Positions 5,737 through 14,256 of a stretch of 64,000 bases of DNA are shown here, piece after piece. Position 1 is the first letter of the stretch, and every line of letters starts with the position of its first letter. Source of the stretch: JBBDIJ01 sp040880485 (GTDB lineage: Bacteria; Bacteroidota; Rhodothermia; Balneolales; Balneolaceae). A program made the translations under genes and the position numbers. The DNA lies in NCBI GenBank assembly GCA_040880485.1, contig JBBDIJ010000005.1, positions 62,001-126,000 of the forward strand, in the 5' to 3' direction. The notes beneath the pieces were generated by a model, which had not been told where the DNA came from, did not search any database, and worked only from the letters and a program-made list of their open reading frames with translations.

Positions 5737-6434
5737 GTCTGGCTCTGCTGCAACCCCACTTCGCCCCCGACCTGCACGATCTGGCGATGATGTTGCGAGC
5801 TGGCCGTGTCGTACTGCAGGATCTGGATCCCTGGTCGCGAAAGGGGAGGGTGCACCGGGCGCAAATCCGCACCCCCGAAGGAATCACGTGGGTGCATATT
5901 CCGGTGTTGAAGGAGGAGACGGAGATGCCGATCTACAAGGTTCGAATCGACCAGAGCCGGGATTGGGCCGCTCCGCTCATGCGAAGCCTGGAGTTCAACT
6001 ACCGGAACAGTCTCTATTTTGACTTCTATGAACCGGAATTATGGGAGCTGCTACGGCAGGGAAGAGAGGAGGAGTTTCTTCTTCCGCTGAACAGGCGTTT
6101 CCGGCGTTTTCTTTTTCGTTATCTGGAGCTGGAGAGAGATCTGAAGTCTAAAATCTCTTTTGCCAGTGAGCAGCTGACGGCCTCCGGCGACCCGAAGCTA
6201 TCAGGGCCGGTTCAACCGGAGCCGGAAGAGGATGTGGTATGGCAGGAGCACGACTCCCGAAACTACATGCGGCCATCGGAACAGAGAACTGATTTTACAT
6301 TCACCCATCCTGAGTATCGACAACACTTTGACGGTTTTTCTCCCGGTTGTTCCCTGCTGGACCTGCTTTTTCAGTATGGGCCGGAGAGTTTCCGGATCAC
6401 CGACCGGTTGATCGACTCGAGTCCTTTGCAGTAG
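5733..6434 (+). CDS. WbqC family protein
   Basis: A 233-residue protein of the WbqC family (PF08889), found next to surface-polysaccharide or amino-sugar genes; the biochemical role is not established. The GTG start at 5733 shares bases with the antiporter stop (GTGA), so the two are translationally coupled. Family features are SLALLQPHFAPDLHDLAMML near the start, DPWSRKGRVHRAQIRTPEG, WVHIPV, and RSLEFNYRNSLYFDFYEPEL. The C-terminal part has YRQHFDGFSPGCSLLDLLFQYGP, the usual closing segment. An Asp/Glu-rich insertion around residues 150-170 is less conserved. Pairing with an ion antiporter is unusual. Confidence 0.8.
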   Translation: MSLALLQPHFAPDLHDLAMMLRAGRVVLQDLDPWSRKGRVHRAQIRTPEGITWVHIPVLKEETEMPIYKVRIDQSRDWAAPLMRSLEFNYRNSLYFDFYEPELWELLRQGREEEFLLPLNRRFRRFLFRYLELERDLKSKISFASEQLTASGDPKLSGPVQPEPEEDVVWQEHDSRNYMRPSEQRTDFTFTHPEYRQHFDGFSPGCSLLDLLFQYGPESFRITDRLIDSSPLQ

Positions 6435-6468
6435 ATAGTGCAGCGGCGGTTGATGGTGCGGGTATGAA

Positions 6469-7989
6469 TCAGAGGTCGAACTCGATTCCCTGTGCCAGCG
6501 GCAGCGACTCACCGAAGTTGATCGTGTTGGTCTGGCGGCGCATATAGATTTTCCACGCATCTGAACCCGCTTCCCGGCCACCTCCCGTCTCTTTTTCGCC
6601 GCCGAACGCCCCGCCGATCTCGGCACCGCTCGTTCCGATATTCACATTGGCGATCCCGCAGTCGGAGCCCTCCGTCCCGAGAAACCGCTCCGCTTCCTGC
6701 AGCCGGTCTGTGAAGATCGCGGAGCTGAGCCCTTGCCGTACTCCGTTCTGCAGAGCAATCATCTCCTCCAGGCTGCCGGCACGAATCAGATAGAGGATAG
6801 GGGCAAACGTCTCCCTCTGGACGATCTCGTAGTGGTTCTCCGCTTCGGCCAATGCAGGCCGGACGTAGTGCCCTTTCATGTCGTCCAGCACCTCGCCACC
6901 CCAGAGCAGGCGGCCCCCCTCGCGTTCGAGCTCCTTCAGGGCGCTCTGCATCTGTTCGACAGCCTGGTGGTCTATCAGCGGACCCACCAGGGTCTCACTC
7001 TCCAGCGGGTCACCGATCTTCAACTGTTTCCAGGCTGCCAGCAGTTGCTCCTTCACCTCCTCATAGACCGAATCATGGATGATCACTCTCCGGGTAGAGG
7101 TGCAGCGTTGGCCCGCCGTACCTACCGCCCCGAATAGCGTGGCGCGAATCGCCAGCGAGAGGTTGGATTGGTCGGAGATAAGTATGGCGTTGTTGCCACC
7201 CAGCTCGAGCAGAGATCGTCCGAGCCGCTTCGCTACACGCTGCCCTACATCCCGGCCCATCGGGATCGATCCGGTTGCAGAGAGAAGCGGGAGGTGTTCA
7301 TCTTCGGCCATGCTCTTTCCCAGCTCTCTTCCGCCCGTAACCAGATTGAACACCCCCTCCGGAACCCCGTTGCGGGTGGCCACTTCGGCGATGATCTTCT
7401 GTACGGCGAGGCTGCACAGTGGCGTCTTTTCCGAACCTTTCCAGATCACCGTATCTCCACATACAGCGGCAATCATGGTGTTCCAGCTATAGACCGCAAC
7501 CGGAAAGTTGAACGCGGAGATAATTCCTACGGGTCCCAGGGGGTGCCACTGCTCATACATTCGGTGTTCCGGCCTCTCCGAGTGCATCGTCCGTCCGCAG
7601 AGCATCCGGGAGAGGCCCGTAGCGTAGTCGCAGATGTCGATCATCTCCTGCACTTCACCGAGCGCCTCCTGGTAGATCTTGCCCATTTCGAGTGTAACCA
7701 GCCTTGCAAGGGGTTCCTTTCTCTTTCTGAGCTCATCTCCAATCTGCCGGACGACCTCACCCCGGATCGGTGCCGGCGTCTGCCGCCACTCCAAAAAGGC
7801 CTTCTGTGCACGCAGAGACACTTCCTCATACGCTTCGGGTGTGGTCTCTGTGATTTCGGCGAGAAGAGAGCCGTCGATCGGGCTGTGGCTGGCCAGCCGT
7901 TCTCCTTTCGTTCCCCCCGATTCTGCTGCTCCGGTCCAGGTTCCGTGATTCTGCTGTTCGATCTTTAACTCTTCAGGTAGTGCTGGCAT
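6469..7989 (-). CDS. Aldehyde dehydrogenase, ALDH7 type
   Basis: A 506-residue NAD(P)+-dependent aldehyde dehydrogenase most like the antiquitin group (alpha-aminoadipate semialdehyde / piperideine-6-carboxylate dehydrogenase of lysine degradation). It has the cofactor region PLGPVGIISAFNFPVAVYSWN and WKGSEKTPL, the catalytic Glu in LLELGGNNA, the catalytic Cys in GTAGQRCTSTRR, and the FGGEKETGGGREAGSDAWK segment typical of ALDH7. The C-terminus ends MRRQTNTINFG, also ALDH7-like. No other lysine-degradation gene is in the window, so the substrate is inferred from family alone. It is divergent from the SpoU methyltransferase gene. Confidence 0.92.
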   Translation of the reverse strand: MPALPEELKIEQQNHGTWTGAAESGGTKGERLASHSPIDGSLLAEITETTPEAYEEVSLRAQKAFLEWRQTPAPIRGEVVRQIGDELRKRKEPLARLVTLEMGKIYQEALGEVQEMIDICDYATGLSRMLCGRTMHSERPEHRMYEQWHPLGPVGIISAFNFPVAVYSWNTMIAAVCGDTVIWKGSEKTPLCSLAVQKIIAEVATRNGVPEGVFNLVTGGRELGKSMAEDEHLPLLSATGSIPMGRDVGQRVAKRLGRSLLELGGNNAILISDQSNLSLAIRATLFGAVGTAGQRCTSTRRVIIHDSVYEEVKEQLLAAWKQLKIGDPLESETLVGPLIDHQAVEQMQSALKELEREGGRLLWGGEVLDDMKGHYVRPALAEAENHYEIVQRETFAPILYLIRAGSLEEMIALQNGVRQGLSSAIFTDRLQEAERFLGTEGSDCGIANVNIGTSGAEIGGAFGGEKETGGGREAGSDAWKIYMRRQTNTINFGESLPLAQGIEFDL

Positions 7990-8081
7990 GGCTGGCTTTC
8001 ATCTCTGTTTGTTGTATCATTGAGGCGCCGGCCTGGATGCATGGCCGGCGGAGGTCGTTATGGAAATATAGATGCTGTAGC

Positions 8082-8894
8082 ATGGAGAACCAATCTGTAC
8101 AGGGAGCGTCGGCCAACCGGGTTAAGCTGTGGAGAAAATTGTCGATGGGAAAATACAGGGAGAGGGAGGGGCTCTTTCTGGCCGAGGGGGTGCGTTGTGC
8201 AGAGCAGATTCTGGAGAACCGAAAAGTGGAGGTGGTAGAGCTGATCCTGAGTGAGGAGGCCGCCACCAGGGTTCTGCCCGGCCTTCAGGACTCTGCGGGG
8301 GCTGGCACAGAGCTCATCGCCTGGTCGGTTCCGCCCGAAACCTTCGAAGAGCTGGCCGACACCACGACCCCTCAGGGAGTGATGGCTGTCTGCCGGATTC
8401 CCGATGCAGCCGATCCGGAGGAGCTGGCGAGTTCCGGCGGGCTGCTCCTGGCGTGTGACGCTATTCAGGACCCCGGAAATCTGGGGACCATCCTTCGCTC
8501 GGCGGCCTGGTTCGGGGTGTCGGGTCTGTTGATCGGGAAGGGGAGCAGCGATCCGTGGAGTCCGAAAGTGGTGAGGAGCACGGCGGGTGCGACCGGCGCC
8601 GTGCCTCTATGGCGCGGAGAGCTGGAGAGCCTGCTTCCGGAGATGGAGCGCCTGGGCCGTCAGATTGCGTTGCTGGATGGGGGGGAGGGGGCCCGGGAAC
8701 TGCGTACTGTCTCACCGAAGTCGTGTGATCTGGTGGTGGCCGGGAACGAGGGGGATGGCATCCGGCCGGTGTTGATGGAGCGGGGCTGGAAGAGGGTTCG
8801 TATTGGTGGCTCCTCAGATGGTGGAGAATCGGTCGAGAGCCTGAATGTGGCGGTGGCCACCGGAATTGCCCTCCACCACTTCTGCCGGTCCTGA
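8082..8894 (+). CDS. TrmH/SpoU-family RNA 2'-O-methyltransferase
   Basis: A 270-residue SAM-dependent RNA ribose methyltransferase. The N-terminal substrate-binding domain (about residues 15-95) has LSMGKYREREGLFLAEG. The catalytic SPOUT knot domain contains ACDAIQDPGNLGTILRSAAW (motif 1), AGNEGDGIRP (motif 2) and ESLNVAVATGIALHHF (motif 3). The RNA target is not predictable; it is distinct from RlmB, which is encoded at 25408-26178. ATG 8082 was chosen because the substrate-binding domain starts there; upstream codons run into the ALDH promoter region. It converges on murI with a six-base gap. Confidence 0.88.
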   Translation: MENQSVQGASANRVKLWRKLSMGKYREREGLFLAEGVRCAEQILENRKVEVVELILSEEAATRVLPGLQDSAGAGTELIAWSVPPETFEELADTTTPQGVMAVCRIPDAADPEELASSGGLLLACDAIQDPGNLGTILRSAAWFGVSGLLIGKGSSDPWSPKVVRSTAGATGAVPLWRGELESLLPEMERLGRQIALLDGGEGARELRTVSPKSCDLVVAGNEGDGIRPVLMERGWKRVRIGGSSDGGESVESLNVAVATGIALHHFCRS

Positions 8895-8900
8895 CGTGGC

Positions 8901-9710
8901 CTACGGGAGATGTACGATCTTCACATCCGGAATGTTGCGGCCAAGAAAGCGGGTGGCCAGCTCCTGAAAACGCTGGGGCCGGTCCGTGACGTAGCACTCA
9001 AAGCCCCCCTCCGTGTTGTCGGTGGCGCGAAGGCCACGCTCTTTGAGCATCTGTTCTGTTTTCCCGGCGATGGCGTCTGCCGAGTCGATGACACGTATGT
9101 CTCGTCCTTTGAAGAGGGCCTGGATCGAGTCCCGAAAGAGGGGGTAGTGGGTGCATCCCAGAATGAGCGCGCCCACACCGTTATTCAAAAACGGATTCAG
9201 GTAGAGTTCAAGCGTCTTCATGGCGATTTCGTTATCGGTCCACCCCTCTTCGGCCAGCGGTACCAGTAGCGGGCAGGCCTGCGATACGATCTCTGTACCG
9301 GGTGCCGCCTCCTCCAGTGACCGGTTGTAGGCACCCGAGCCGATGGTGGCCAGGGTCCCGATCACACCTGTTTTTACGGCTCCCGACGCAACAGCGCTTT
9401 CGGTTCCGGCCGTGATTACATCGAGCACCGGGATCTCTTCCGCCTCCTCCCGTACGGCCTGTCCGGCTACGGCAGACACACTGTTACAGGCGATCAGGAT
9501 CGCTTTGACCCGTCTCTCTTTCAGAAAGCGTGTGATCTCCCTTGCATAGCGTTCGATCACCTCCTCGCTCTTGATTCCGTAGGGAACCCGCGCGGTATCA
9601 CCAAAGTAGATGATCTTCTCGTTTGGGAGCCGGGAGGCGACGGCACGGGCTACCGTAAGCCCGCCGATTCCCGAGTCGAAAATACCGATGGCTTGCTGCT
9701 CTTTTCTCAT
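8901..9710 (-). CDS. murI: Glutamate racemase
   Basis: Makes D-glutamate for peptidoglycan by cofactor-independent racemisation; cytoplasmic, 269 residues. It begins MRKEQQAIGIFDSGIGGLT. Both catalytic cysteines are present: IACNSVSA around residue 77 and LGCTHYPLF around residue 190. YFGDTARVPYG and TAGTES are also as in the family. The ATG at 9710 overlaps the stop of the truncated quinone oxidoreductase frame (ATGA), so murI was once translated behind that gene. The upstream in-frame extension reaches into that remnant and is not used. Confidence 0.95.
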   Translation of the reverse strand: MRKEQQAIGIFDSGIGGLTVARAVASRLPNEKIIYFGDTARVPYGIKSEEVIERYAREITRFLKERRVKAILIACNSVSAVAGQAVREEAEEIPVLDVITAGTESAVASGAVKTGVIGTLATIGSGAYNRSLEEAAPGTEIVSQACPLLVPLAEEGWTDNEIAMKTLELYLNPFLNNGVGALILGCTHYPLFRDSIQALFKGRDIRVIDSADAIAGKTEQMLKERGLRATDNTEGGFECYVTDRPQRFQELATRFLGRNIPDVKIVHLP

Positions 9711-9826
9711 ATCTGATCTGAATTCATTCCTGTCAATACAATCTTGCCGATGTTTCGATTCTCCTGCATGTGCTGGTGTGCCTCCTCTACCTGTTCCCAC
9801 GGGTAGATCCGGTCATCCACCTTTCC
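9707..9826 (-). pseudogene. C-terminal remnant of a quinone oxidoreductase
   Basis: Reading the minus strand between the flippase and murI gives GGKVDDRIYPWEQVEEAHQH then MQENRNIGKIVLTG and a TGA stop. This is the C-terminus of zinc-less NADPH:quinone oxidoreductases (the pattern V-D-x-x-P-x-E-x-x-x-AH-x-x-M-E-x-N-x-x-GKIVL). About 300 residues upstream are gone, with an in-frame stop just before. The flippase stop (9813-9815) lies inside the remnant, so its gene end sits on the breakpoint. Confidence 0.75.
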
Positions 9827-11291
9827 ACCGGTCTGTCACGCTCTCTGCCAGACGGTTCATCTCGGGAGAGAGTTCGAACCACCAGACAGGAAGCAGAAAG
9901 GTAACAGTTATGACCGTAAAGGTGAGTGCCAGATTGGGGATGAGTGGCAGCACAGGGAGGGCCCAGGCGGCCGCTGCCGAGATGATTGCGGCACCGAGCA
10001 GCTGCAGATGCTCCCTCCCGAAAGGCTGCATGGAGAGTCGGACATGGATATAGATCAGCTTGATAAGGTTGTAGAGCAGTATGGAGAGCAGGGTGGCCGC
10101 TGCAGCCCCCTCGATGCCCCACTTCGGGATCAGCAGCAGGTTCAACCCGACGGTAAACAGTACCAGAAGTAGATTGGCGACCAGGTCGAAGCGGTAGTAG
10201 CGGGAGGTGATAAGAATGCTGCCGTTCACTCCGGTGGTCATGTCGAAGAGTTTGCCGGCGCCGATGATCAATATCACCCACTTCCCTTCGGCGTAGACTT
10301 CGGGAATCAGCGAGAAGAGGGCATCTGCGTTGAACCAGATGAGGGCCAGTATGTAGAAGCCGGCGATCGTCTGGTTCACCGAGCTCTTTTTGTAGATGTC
10401 GGCCACTTCGCTCCAATTCTTCTTCTGAAGATGACTTGCGACCAGCGGGGTGGCTATCCGTTCTATGGCTCTCTGGGGCACGGTGATGACCGATCCGATA
10501 TAGAAGGCGATCGCATAGATGGCGGTTTTTTCGAGCCCGGCCATGGCACCGAGCATAAGGATGTCTACGTTCCAGACCACTACGGTGGTGAGCCCGCCCA
10601 GCAAGGTGTAGAGGCCGTAACTGCTGACGCCGCGCAGTACCCGTTTGCGAAAGAGAGAGCTGGTGGAGGAGAGTTTGAACTCTCCCCGGCGCAGAAGAAC
10701 CGCGAGAAGCAGCAGGGGTTGTACACCGTATGCCACCGTAAAGAGGATGATAAAGAGGGTGAAGTCGATCCAGCCGAAGAAGTAGAGGCCCAGATTCAGG
10801 ATGATGAGCACCCGCAGAACGACCTCAAAGGCGAGAGAACCGGTGGTGGAGTCGTGAAGGGAGCAGAGGTAGCTGTTCAGGATTTCGAAATAGAGCAAAA
10901 AGAGGGTGAGCGGAAGGACGTAGAGAAAGAACTCTGTAAAGAGCGGGGATTGCTCCAGATAGAATCCGGTGACCGGTTCGCGAAAAAGCCAGTAGAGAAG
11001 GCTGAACACCAGAAACCCGGCAAGTGGTACCACCAGGCCCAGAAAGAGGAGCCCCGCCCCGCGCCCTTCACTCTTCCGGAAGAGCGGAAAGAAACGGATG
11101 ATGGTGTTGCGCATGCCGAGGTGGGCGAACTGGGCACCAATTGTGGCGGCCGAAATGAGAACCCTGGTCAGGCCATACTGGTCCGTATCCAGAATCCAGG
11201 TGTATAGAAAGATGGTGGTGACAAACCCGAGGCCGATCCCAACGTAGGTGTAGAGAGCGTTTTTCAGGCTCTGTCGGACGATCAAACCCAC
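9813..11291 (-). CDS. Polysaccharide flippase (Wzx/MATE-like)
   Basis: A 492-residue inner-membrane protein of the MOP superfamily that should flip lipid-linked oligosaccharides across the membrane. There are about 14 hydrophobic spans. The N-terminus (MGLIVRQSLKNALYTYVGIG, then TIFLYTWILDTDQYGLTRVL) is typical of the family, and there is a charged loop around residue 75. The start codon shares its first base with the stop of the glycosyltransferase upstream (11291), so the two are coupled. The C-terminus ends in the quinone oxidoreductase remnant. With the adjoining glycosyltransferases it forms a small surface-glycan group. Confidence 0.88.
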   Translation of the reverse strand: MGLIVRQSLKNALYTYVGIGLGFVTTIFLYTWILDTDQYGLTRVLISAATIGAQFAHLGMRNTIIRFFPLFRKSEGRGAGLLFLGLVVPLAGFLVFSLLYWLFREPVTGFYLEQSPLFTEFFLYVLPLTLFLLYFEILNSYLCSLHDSTTGSLAFEVVLRVLIILNLGLYFFGWIDFTLFIILFTVAYGVQPLLLLAVLLRRGEFKLSSTSSLFRKRVLRGVSSYGLYTLLGGLTTVVVWNVDILMLGAMAGLEKTAIYAIAFYIGSVITVPQRAIERIATPLVASHLQKKNWSEVADIYKKSSVNQTIAGFYILALIWFNADALFSLIPEVYAEGKWVILIIGAGKLFDMTTGVNGSILITSRYYRFDLVANLLLVLFTVGLNLLLIPKWGIEGAAAATLLSILLYNLIKLIYIHVRLSMQPFGREHLQLLGAAIISAAAAWALPVLPLIPNLALTFTVITVTFLLPVWWFELSPEMNRLAESVTDRWKGG

Positions 11292-12304
11292 TACGCGCCT
11301 CCCGTGTTGGTGCCCTCGGACTTCCGGCCGCTGCTCTCTGAGGGGGTGGTCTTATGGCTCGCGTTCTTCTGGCTTGTGTCCTTGTGGCTCCCGTCGGCGC
11401 ATAGAAACCCGGTGAGCACATGTCGCCGAAATCTGAGCAGGGCTGCCGCGGCTCCGGGACGTCCTGCTATGAGGTAACCGGCGGAAAGTATCAGGCTGCC
11501 CGAACCCTTCACCAGCTCTGAAAAGAGTTTCCGTGCGACTCCGAATGGCTGGCCCGCCACCCGTATCCGCTCGCTCTGCCCGATCCCTGTCGACTGACGC
11601 TCCATATAGTCCGGCTCCAGGCGGTGAGCGCCGATCCGGTGGTATAGGAGCAGTTCCCCCCAGTAGTGGAGGGTTTCACCCTCCTCTGTGGCCCGCTCGA
11701 AGAGCGCTTTCTCCTCACTGCCCGCCAGAGTATCGCCGCTTCGGCCCAGTCGTGTGTCGAACCCGCCCAACTGCTTCAGAAGTTTTTTTCGAATGACCAT
11801 ATTCCCACCCCGCGGAAAGTTGTTCCGGTAGATCTGCTCCTCGTCGCCCAGGTCGTGTAGCCCGAACATGGGCATCAGCGGATGCGGGAGCCATCGCGGC
11901 GGCTCGCCGACTCCGTCAAACCGGACCAGTATGCGCCCGCCCGCTGCCCGGACGGCGGGACGTGTTTCAAGGTATCGGAGGAGGGTTTCCACGTAGGTCT
12001 CGGGAAGGATCACATCGTCGTCGATGTAGACGACAGCATCCGCTTTCGCCTCACGCCAGGCACAGTTCCGCGCATGTGATAGGCCCTGTTTCTCCTCCGT
12101 CACATAACGTACATGGTGTCCGGGGTGTGAGGAGATAAAATCACGGGTCACCTCGCCGGTTGAGTCGCTGCTGTTGTTGTCCACTACAAGTACTTCGAAT
12201 CGGTCAGTTGGAGCCGTTTGCCGCCCCAGATCGCGCAGCGTGTCGGCAAGATAGCCGGCTCGGTTCCAGGTGCAGATCGCTATGGTCGCCAGGGGTGGTG
12301 TCAA
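11291..12304 (-). CDS. Glycosyltransferase family 2
   Basis: A 337-residue inverting glycosyltransferase, GT-A fold. It starts TPPLATIAICTWNRAGYLAD, then FEVLVVDNNSSDSTGE (nucleotide-binding), GLSHARNCAWREAKADAVVY, IDDDV (the metal-binding DxD), and EEKALFER (catalytic-base region). The C-terminal 30 residues are Lys/Ser/Thr-rich and low in complexity. I chose the TTG at 12304 because the conserved fold begins two residues later; a longer open frame to 12856 covers the promoter and the divergent gene and is not credible. The sugar donor is unknown. It is co-transcribed with the flippase. Confidence 0.85.
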   Translation of the reverse strand: MTPPLATIAICTWNRAGYLADTLRDLGRQTAPTDRFEVLVVDNNSSDSTGEVTRDFISSHPGHHVRYVTEEKQGLSHARNCAWREAKADAVVYIDDDVILPETYVETLLRYLETRPAVRAAGGRILVRFDGVGEPPRWLPHPLMPMFGLHDLGDEEQIYRNNFPRGGNMVIRKKLLKQLGGFDTRLGRSGDTLAGSEEKALFERATEEGETLHYWGELLLYHRIGAHRLEPDYMERQSTGIGQSERIRVAGQPFGVARKLFSELVKGSGSLILSAGYLIAGRPGAAAALLRFRRHVLTGFLCADGSHKDTSQKNASHKTTPSESSGRKSEGTNTGGA

Positions 12305-12416
12305 GAGTGCAGTAAAGAGGTCATGGAAAACGAAATGGGTTGCGGGTGAAAATATAGACAATTGAGTGTAACTTCGTGGTGAACAGTTCAACAACCGAAA
12401 CGGAACCCTGCCTGCA

Positions 12417-13238
12417 TTGAATACGCGTCCGCTCATCTCTGTGATCATCCCGACGAAGGACAGGCCGGAACTGCTTAAGAGGGCCATCGATTCGGTTCTG
12501 ATGCAGTCCTGGCCATCCCTGGAGGTCGTGGTGGTGGACGACGGCTCCGGCAGCGAGACTGCGCAGGTTCTGGAGAAGATCAGGGAGAAGGGAGTACCGC
12601 TCCGTTTTGTCAGGAACCGGGTGTCGAAGGGGGCGGCTGCCAGCCGGAACATTGCACTGGAGATGGCGAAAGGTGAGTATGTGTCGGGGCTGGACGACGA
12701 CGATGTCTGGTATCCGAACCGGCTGGAACGCCTCTTCGAGGCGTTAGCGGAGGGGTACTCCGCTGCAGCCGCCTGGGATCTGTTCATGAGAAACGGCAGG
12801 ATGCAAGTCTGGAAAAAGCCTCCCGAAATCGGATATGAAGATCTGCTCTGGTACAACCGGATCGGGAATCAGGTGCTGGTCCGGCGCTCCAGGCTGCAGG
12901 AGCTGGGCGGATATGACGAAGATCTCCCCTCTGCACAGGATTACGATCTATGGCTCCGGCTCACCAGGCGATTTGGCCCGATTCGCATTGTTCAGGAGGC
13001 GTTGCAGACGGTTTTTGAAGAGCGGAACCGCAGAAGAATCACGACCGGTGCGAAGCAGGCGGAGGGGTACTACCGCTGTTACCTGAAGCACAAAACGGAG
13101 ATGAGTGCCAGTCAGCGCCGCTATCAGCTCTACCGGATTCGCCTGGCGGCCGGCAAGAGGGTCGGCTGCGGAGAGCTGTTTCGAGCTTCTCCCCGGTCGT
13201 TGATCACCAAAGAAATTTTACGCTGGATTCAATCATGA
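12417..13238 (+). CDS. Glycosyltransferase family 2
   Basis: A 273-residue GT-A glycosyltransferase. It starts at TTG (NTRPLISVIIPTKDRPELLK), followed by VVVVDDGS, SKGAAASRNIALEMAKGEY, GLDDDDVW (DxD motif), a disordered loop, and LPSAQDYDLWLRL with the catalytic-base QDYDLW. It is divergent from the other GT2 gene across a 112-base gap in which TAACTTCG at 12369-12376 is a possible -7 box. Its stop overlaps the ATG of the methyltransferase (ATGA), so the two probably modify the same glycan. Confidence 0.87.
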   Translation: MNTRPLISVIIPTKDRPELLKRAIDSVLMQSWPSLEVVVVDDGSGSETAQVLEKIREKGVPLRFVRNRVSKGAAASRNIALEMAKGEYVSGLDDDDVWYPNRLERLFEALAEGYSAAAAWDLFMRNGRMQVWKKPPEIGYEDLLWYNRIGNQVLVRRSRLQELGGYDEDLPSAQDYDLWLRLTRRFGPIRIVQEALQTVFEERNRRRITTGAKQAEGYYRCYLKHKTEMSASQRRYQLYRIRLAAGKRVGCGELFRASPRSLITKEILRWIQS

Positions 13239-13906
13239 AACTACCCGGAACCGACTCAGGACTATTTCTCTACAGAATTCACCCGCTTCTGGCCCGCATG
13301 CCGGGTTACGCTGCGATGCTGCTCCGGCGCAAAAGCCCGCTCCGCGAGTGGGGCTGGTTTCGCAGCTTCCGGACAGGCCGCTCTATAGATGGAGAGGGGC
13401 GTCCGCTACCCTGGATGACCTACGGTGCCATCCGACTGCTGGACGAGAGGCTGTCCGGTGTAAAGAATCTCAACGTATTCGAGTACGGATCGGGATATGG
13501 TACACTCTGGTGGGCTGACAGGGCTTCCAGGCTCCAGGCTGTGGAGCACCAGCAGGAGTGGGCCGAAGAGCTGCACCCGAAGTTACGTGGAAGCGATGCG
13601 GAGCTGAAGCTCCGTCCCAGAGAGCAGGAGTATATCGGGGCGGTGAAGGAGTCTGGCCTTCGGTATGACGTCGTTGTTGTGGATGGCCTTGAGAGGGTTC
13701 GGTGCGCAGAAGTGGCCGTGGAGTGCCTGAGCGAGCGGGGTGTGTTGATCTGGGACGATTCGGAACGGGAGAAGTATCAAAAAGGGATCGTAGCTCTGCA
13801 GGCAAAAGGGTTCCGGCGCCTCTCCTTCTACGGGTTCAGCCCGGTCGAGTTTATGGCATGTGAAACATCCATCTTCTATCGGGACGGGAATGTGCTTGGG
13901 GTCTGA
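13235..13906 (+). CDS. SAM-dependent methyltransferase-like protein
   Basis: A 223-residue protein with a class I Rossmann methyltransferase core: VFEYGSGYGTLWWADRAS (motif I), VEHQQEWAEEL, DVVVVDGLER (motif IV region) and ERGVLIWDDSER. It has no membrane segment. Its start overlaps the upstream glycosyltransferase stop. The substrate is unknown; context suggests a glycan or glycan precursor. Function beyond the fold is inference. Confidence 0.7.
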   Translation: MKLPGTDSGLFLYRIHPLLARMPGYAAMLLRRKSPLREWGWFRSFRTGRSIDGEGRPLPWMTYGAIRLLDERLSGVKNLNVFEYGSGYGTLWWADRASRLQAVEHQQEWAEELHPKLRGSDAELKLRPREQEYIGAVKESGLRYDVVVVDGLERVRCAEVAVECLSERGVLIWDDSEREKYQKGIVALQAKGFRRLSFYGFSPVEFMACETSIFYRDGNVLGV

Positions 13907-13998
13907 AGAAAGAGTTAAAATTTTGATGATGATTGAACTTTGAACACATGTAAATTGTATGTAAAATAGGTGTAATTCAACAACCAGATTCCAGGACC

Positions 13999-14139
13999 AT
14001 GCCTAAACGTACTTCTTCTGCCAAACCACAAAAAAGATCGACACCCTCACCTGTGCCGAGAAGTAATCCAAACTCTCCCAAACCGGGTCACAAATCCGCA
14101 TCTGTACGCTCGCAAAGGAGAACGCCACCGAAGAGGTGA
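13999..14139 (+). CDS. Small basic Ser/Pro-rich protein, possibly frameshifted
   Basis: An ATG opens 46 codons made almost wholly of Ser, Pro, Lys, Arg, Thr and Asn (MPKRTSSAKPQKRSTPSP at the start, RSQRRTPPKR at the end). It is intrinsically disordered and very basic. Just past its TGA the +1 frame continues with DNPPPVSKKSMTLPEYLDSC and stops at 14222-14224 after an acidic tail. The two pieces read well as one 75-residue protein with a single frame change near 14131-14139. No family was recognised. It lies alone in an AT-rich stretch between the glycan genes and the convergent YfhO-like gene. A chance open frame cannot be excluded. Confidence 0.4.
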   Translation: MPKRTSSAKPQKRSTPSPVPRSNPNSPKPGHKSASVRSQRRTPPKR

Positions 14140-14197
14140 CAATCCACCACCTGTTTCGAAAAAGAGCATGACACTTCCTGAGTATCTGGATAGCTGT

Positions 14198-14256
14198 GAG
14201 GATTTGGATATGAGATTTGGGTAACCATTTATTAATTAGCCAATATCCAAATCCTC
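14198..14256. terminator. 14-base inverted repeat between convergent genes
   Basis: GAGGATTTGGATAT (14198-14211) is the exact inverse of ATATCCAAATCCTC (14243-14256), with 31 bases between. The right arm encodes the C-terminal EDLDI of the YfhO-like protein and the left arm encodes EDLDM in the small-protein frame. It could serve as a bidirectional terminator, or be a small inverted duplication of the gene end. Confidence 0.4.

Noticed and set aside
12305..12856. N-terminal extension of the minus-strand glycosyltransferase
   Set aside because: It would run through the divergent promoter and the other glycosyltransferase gene and has no family similarity.
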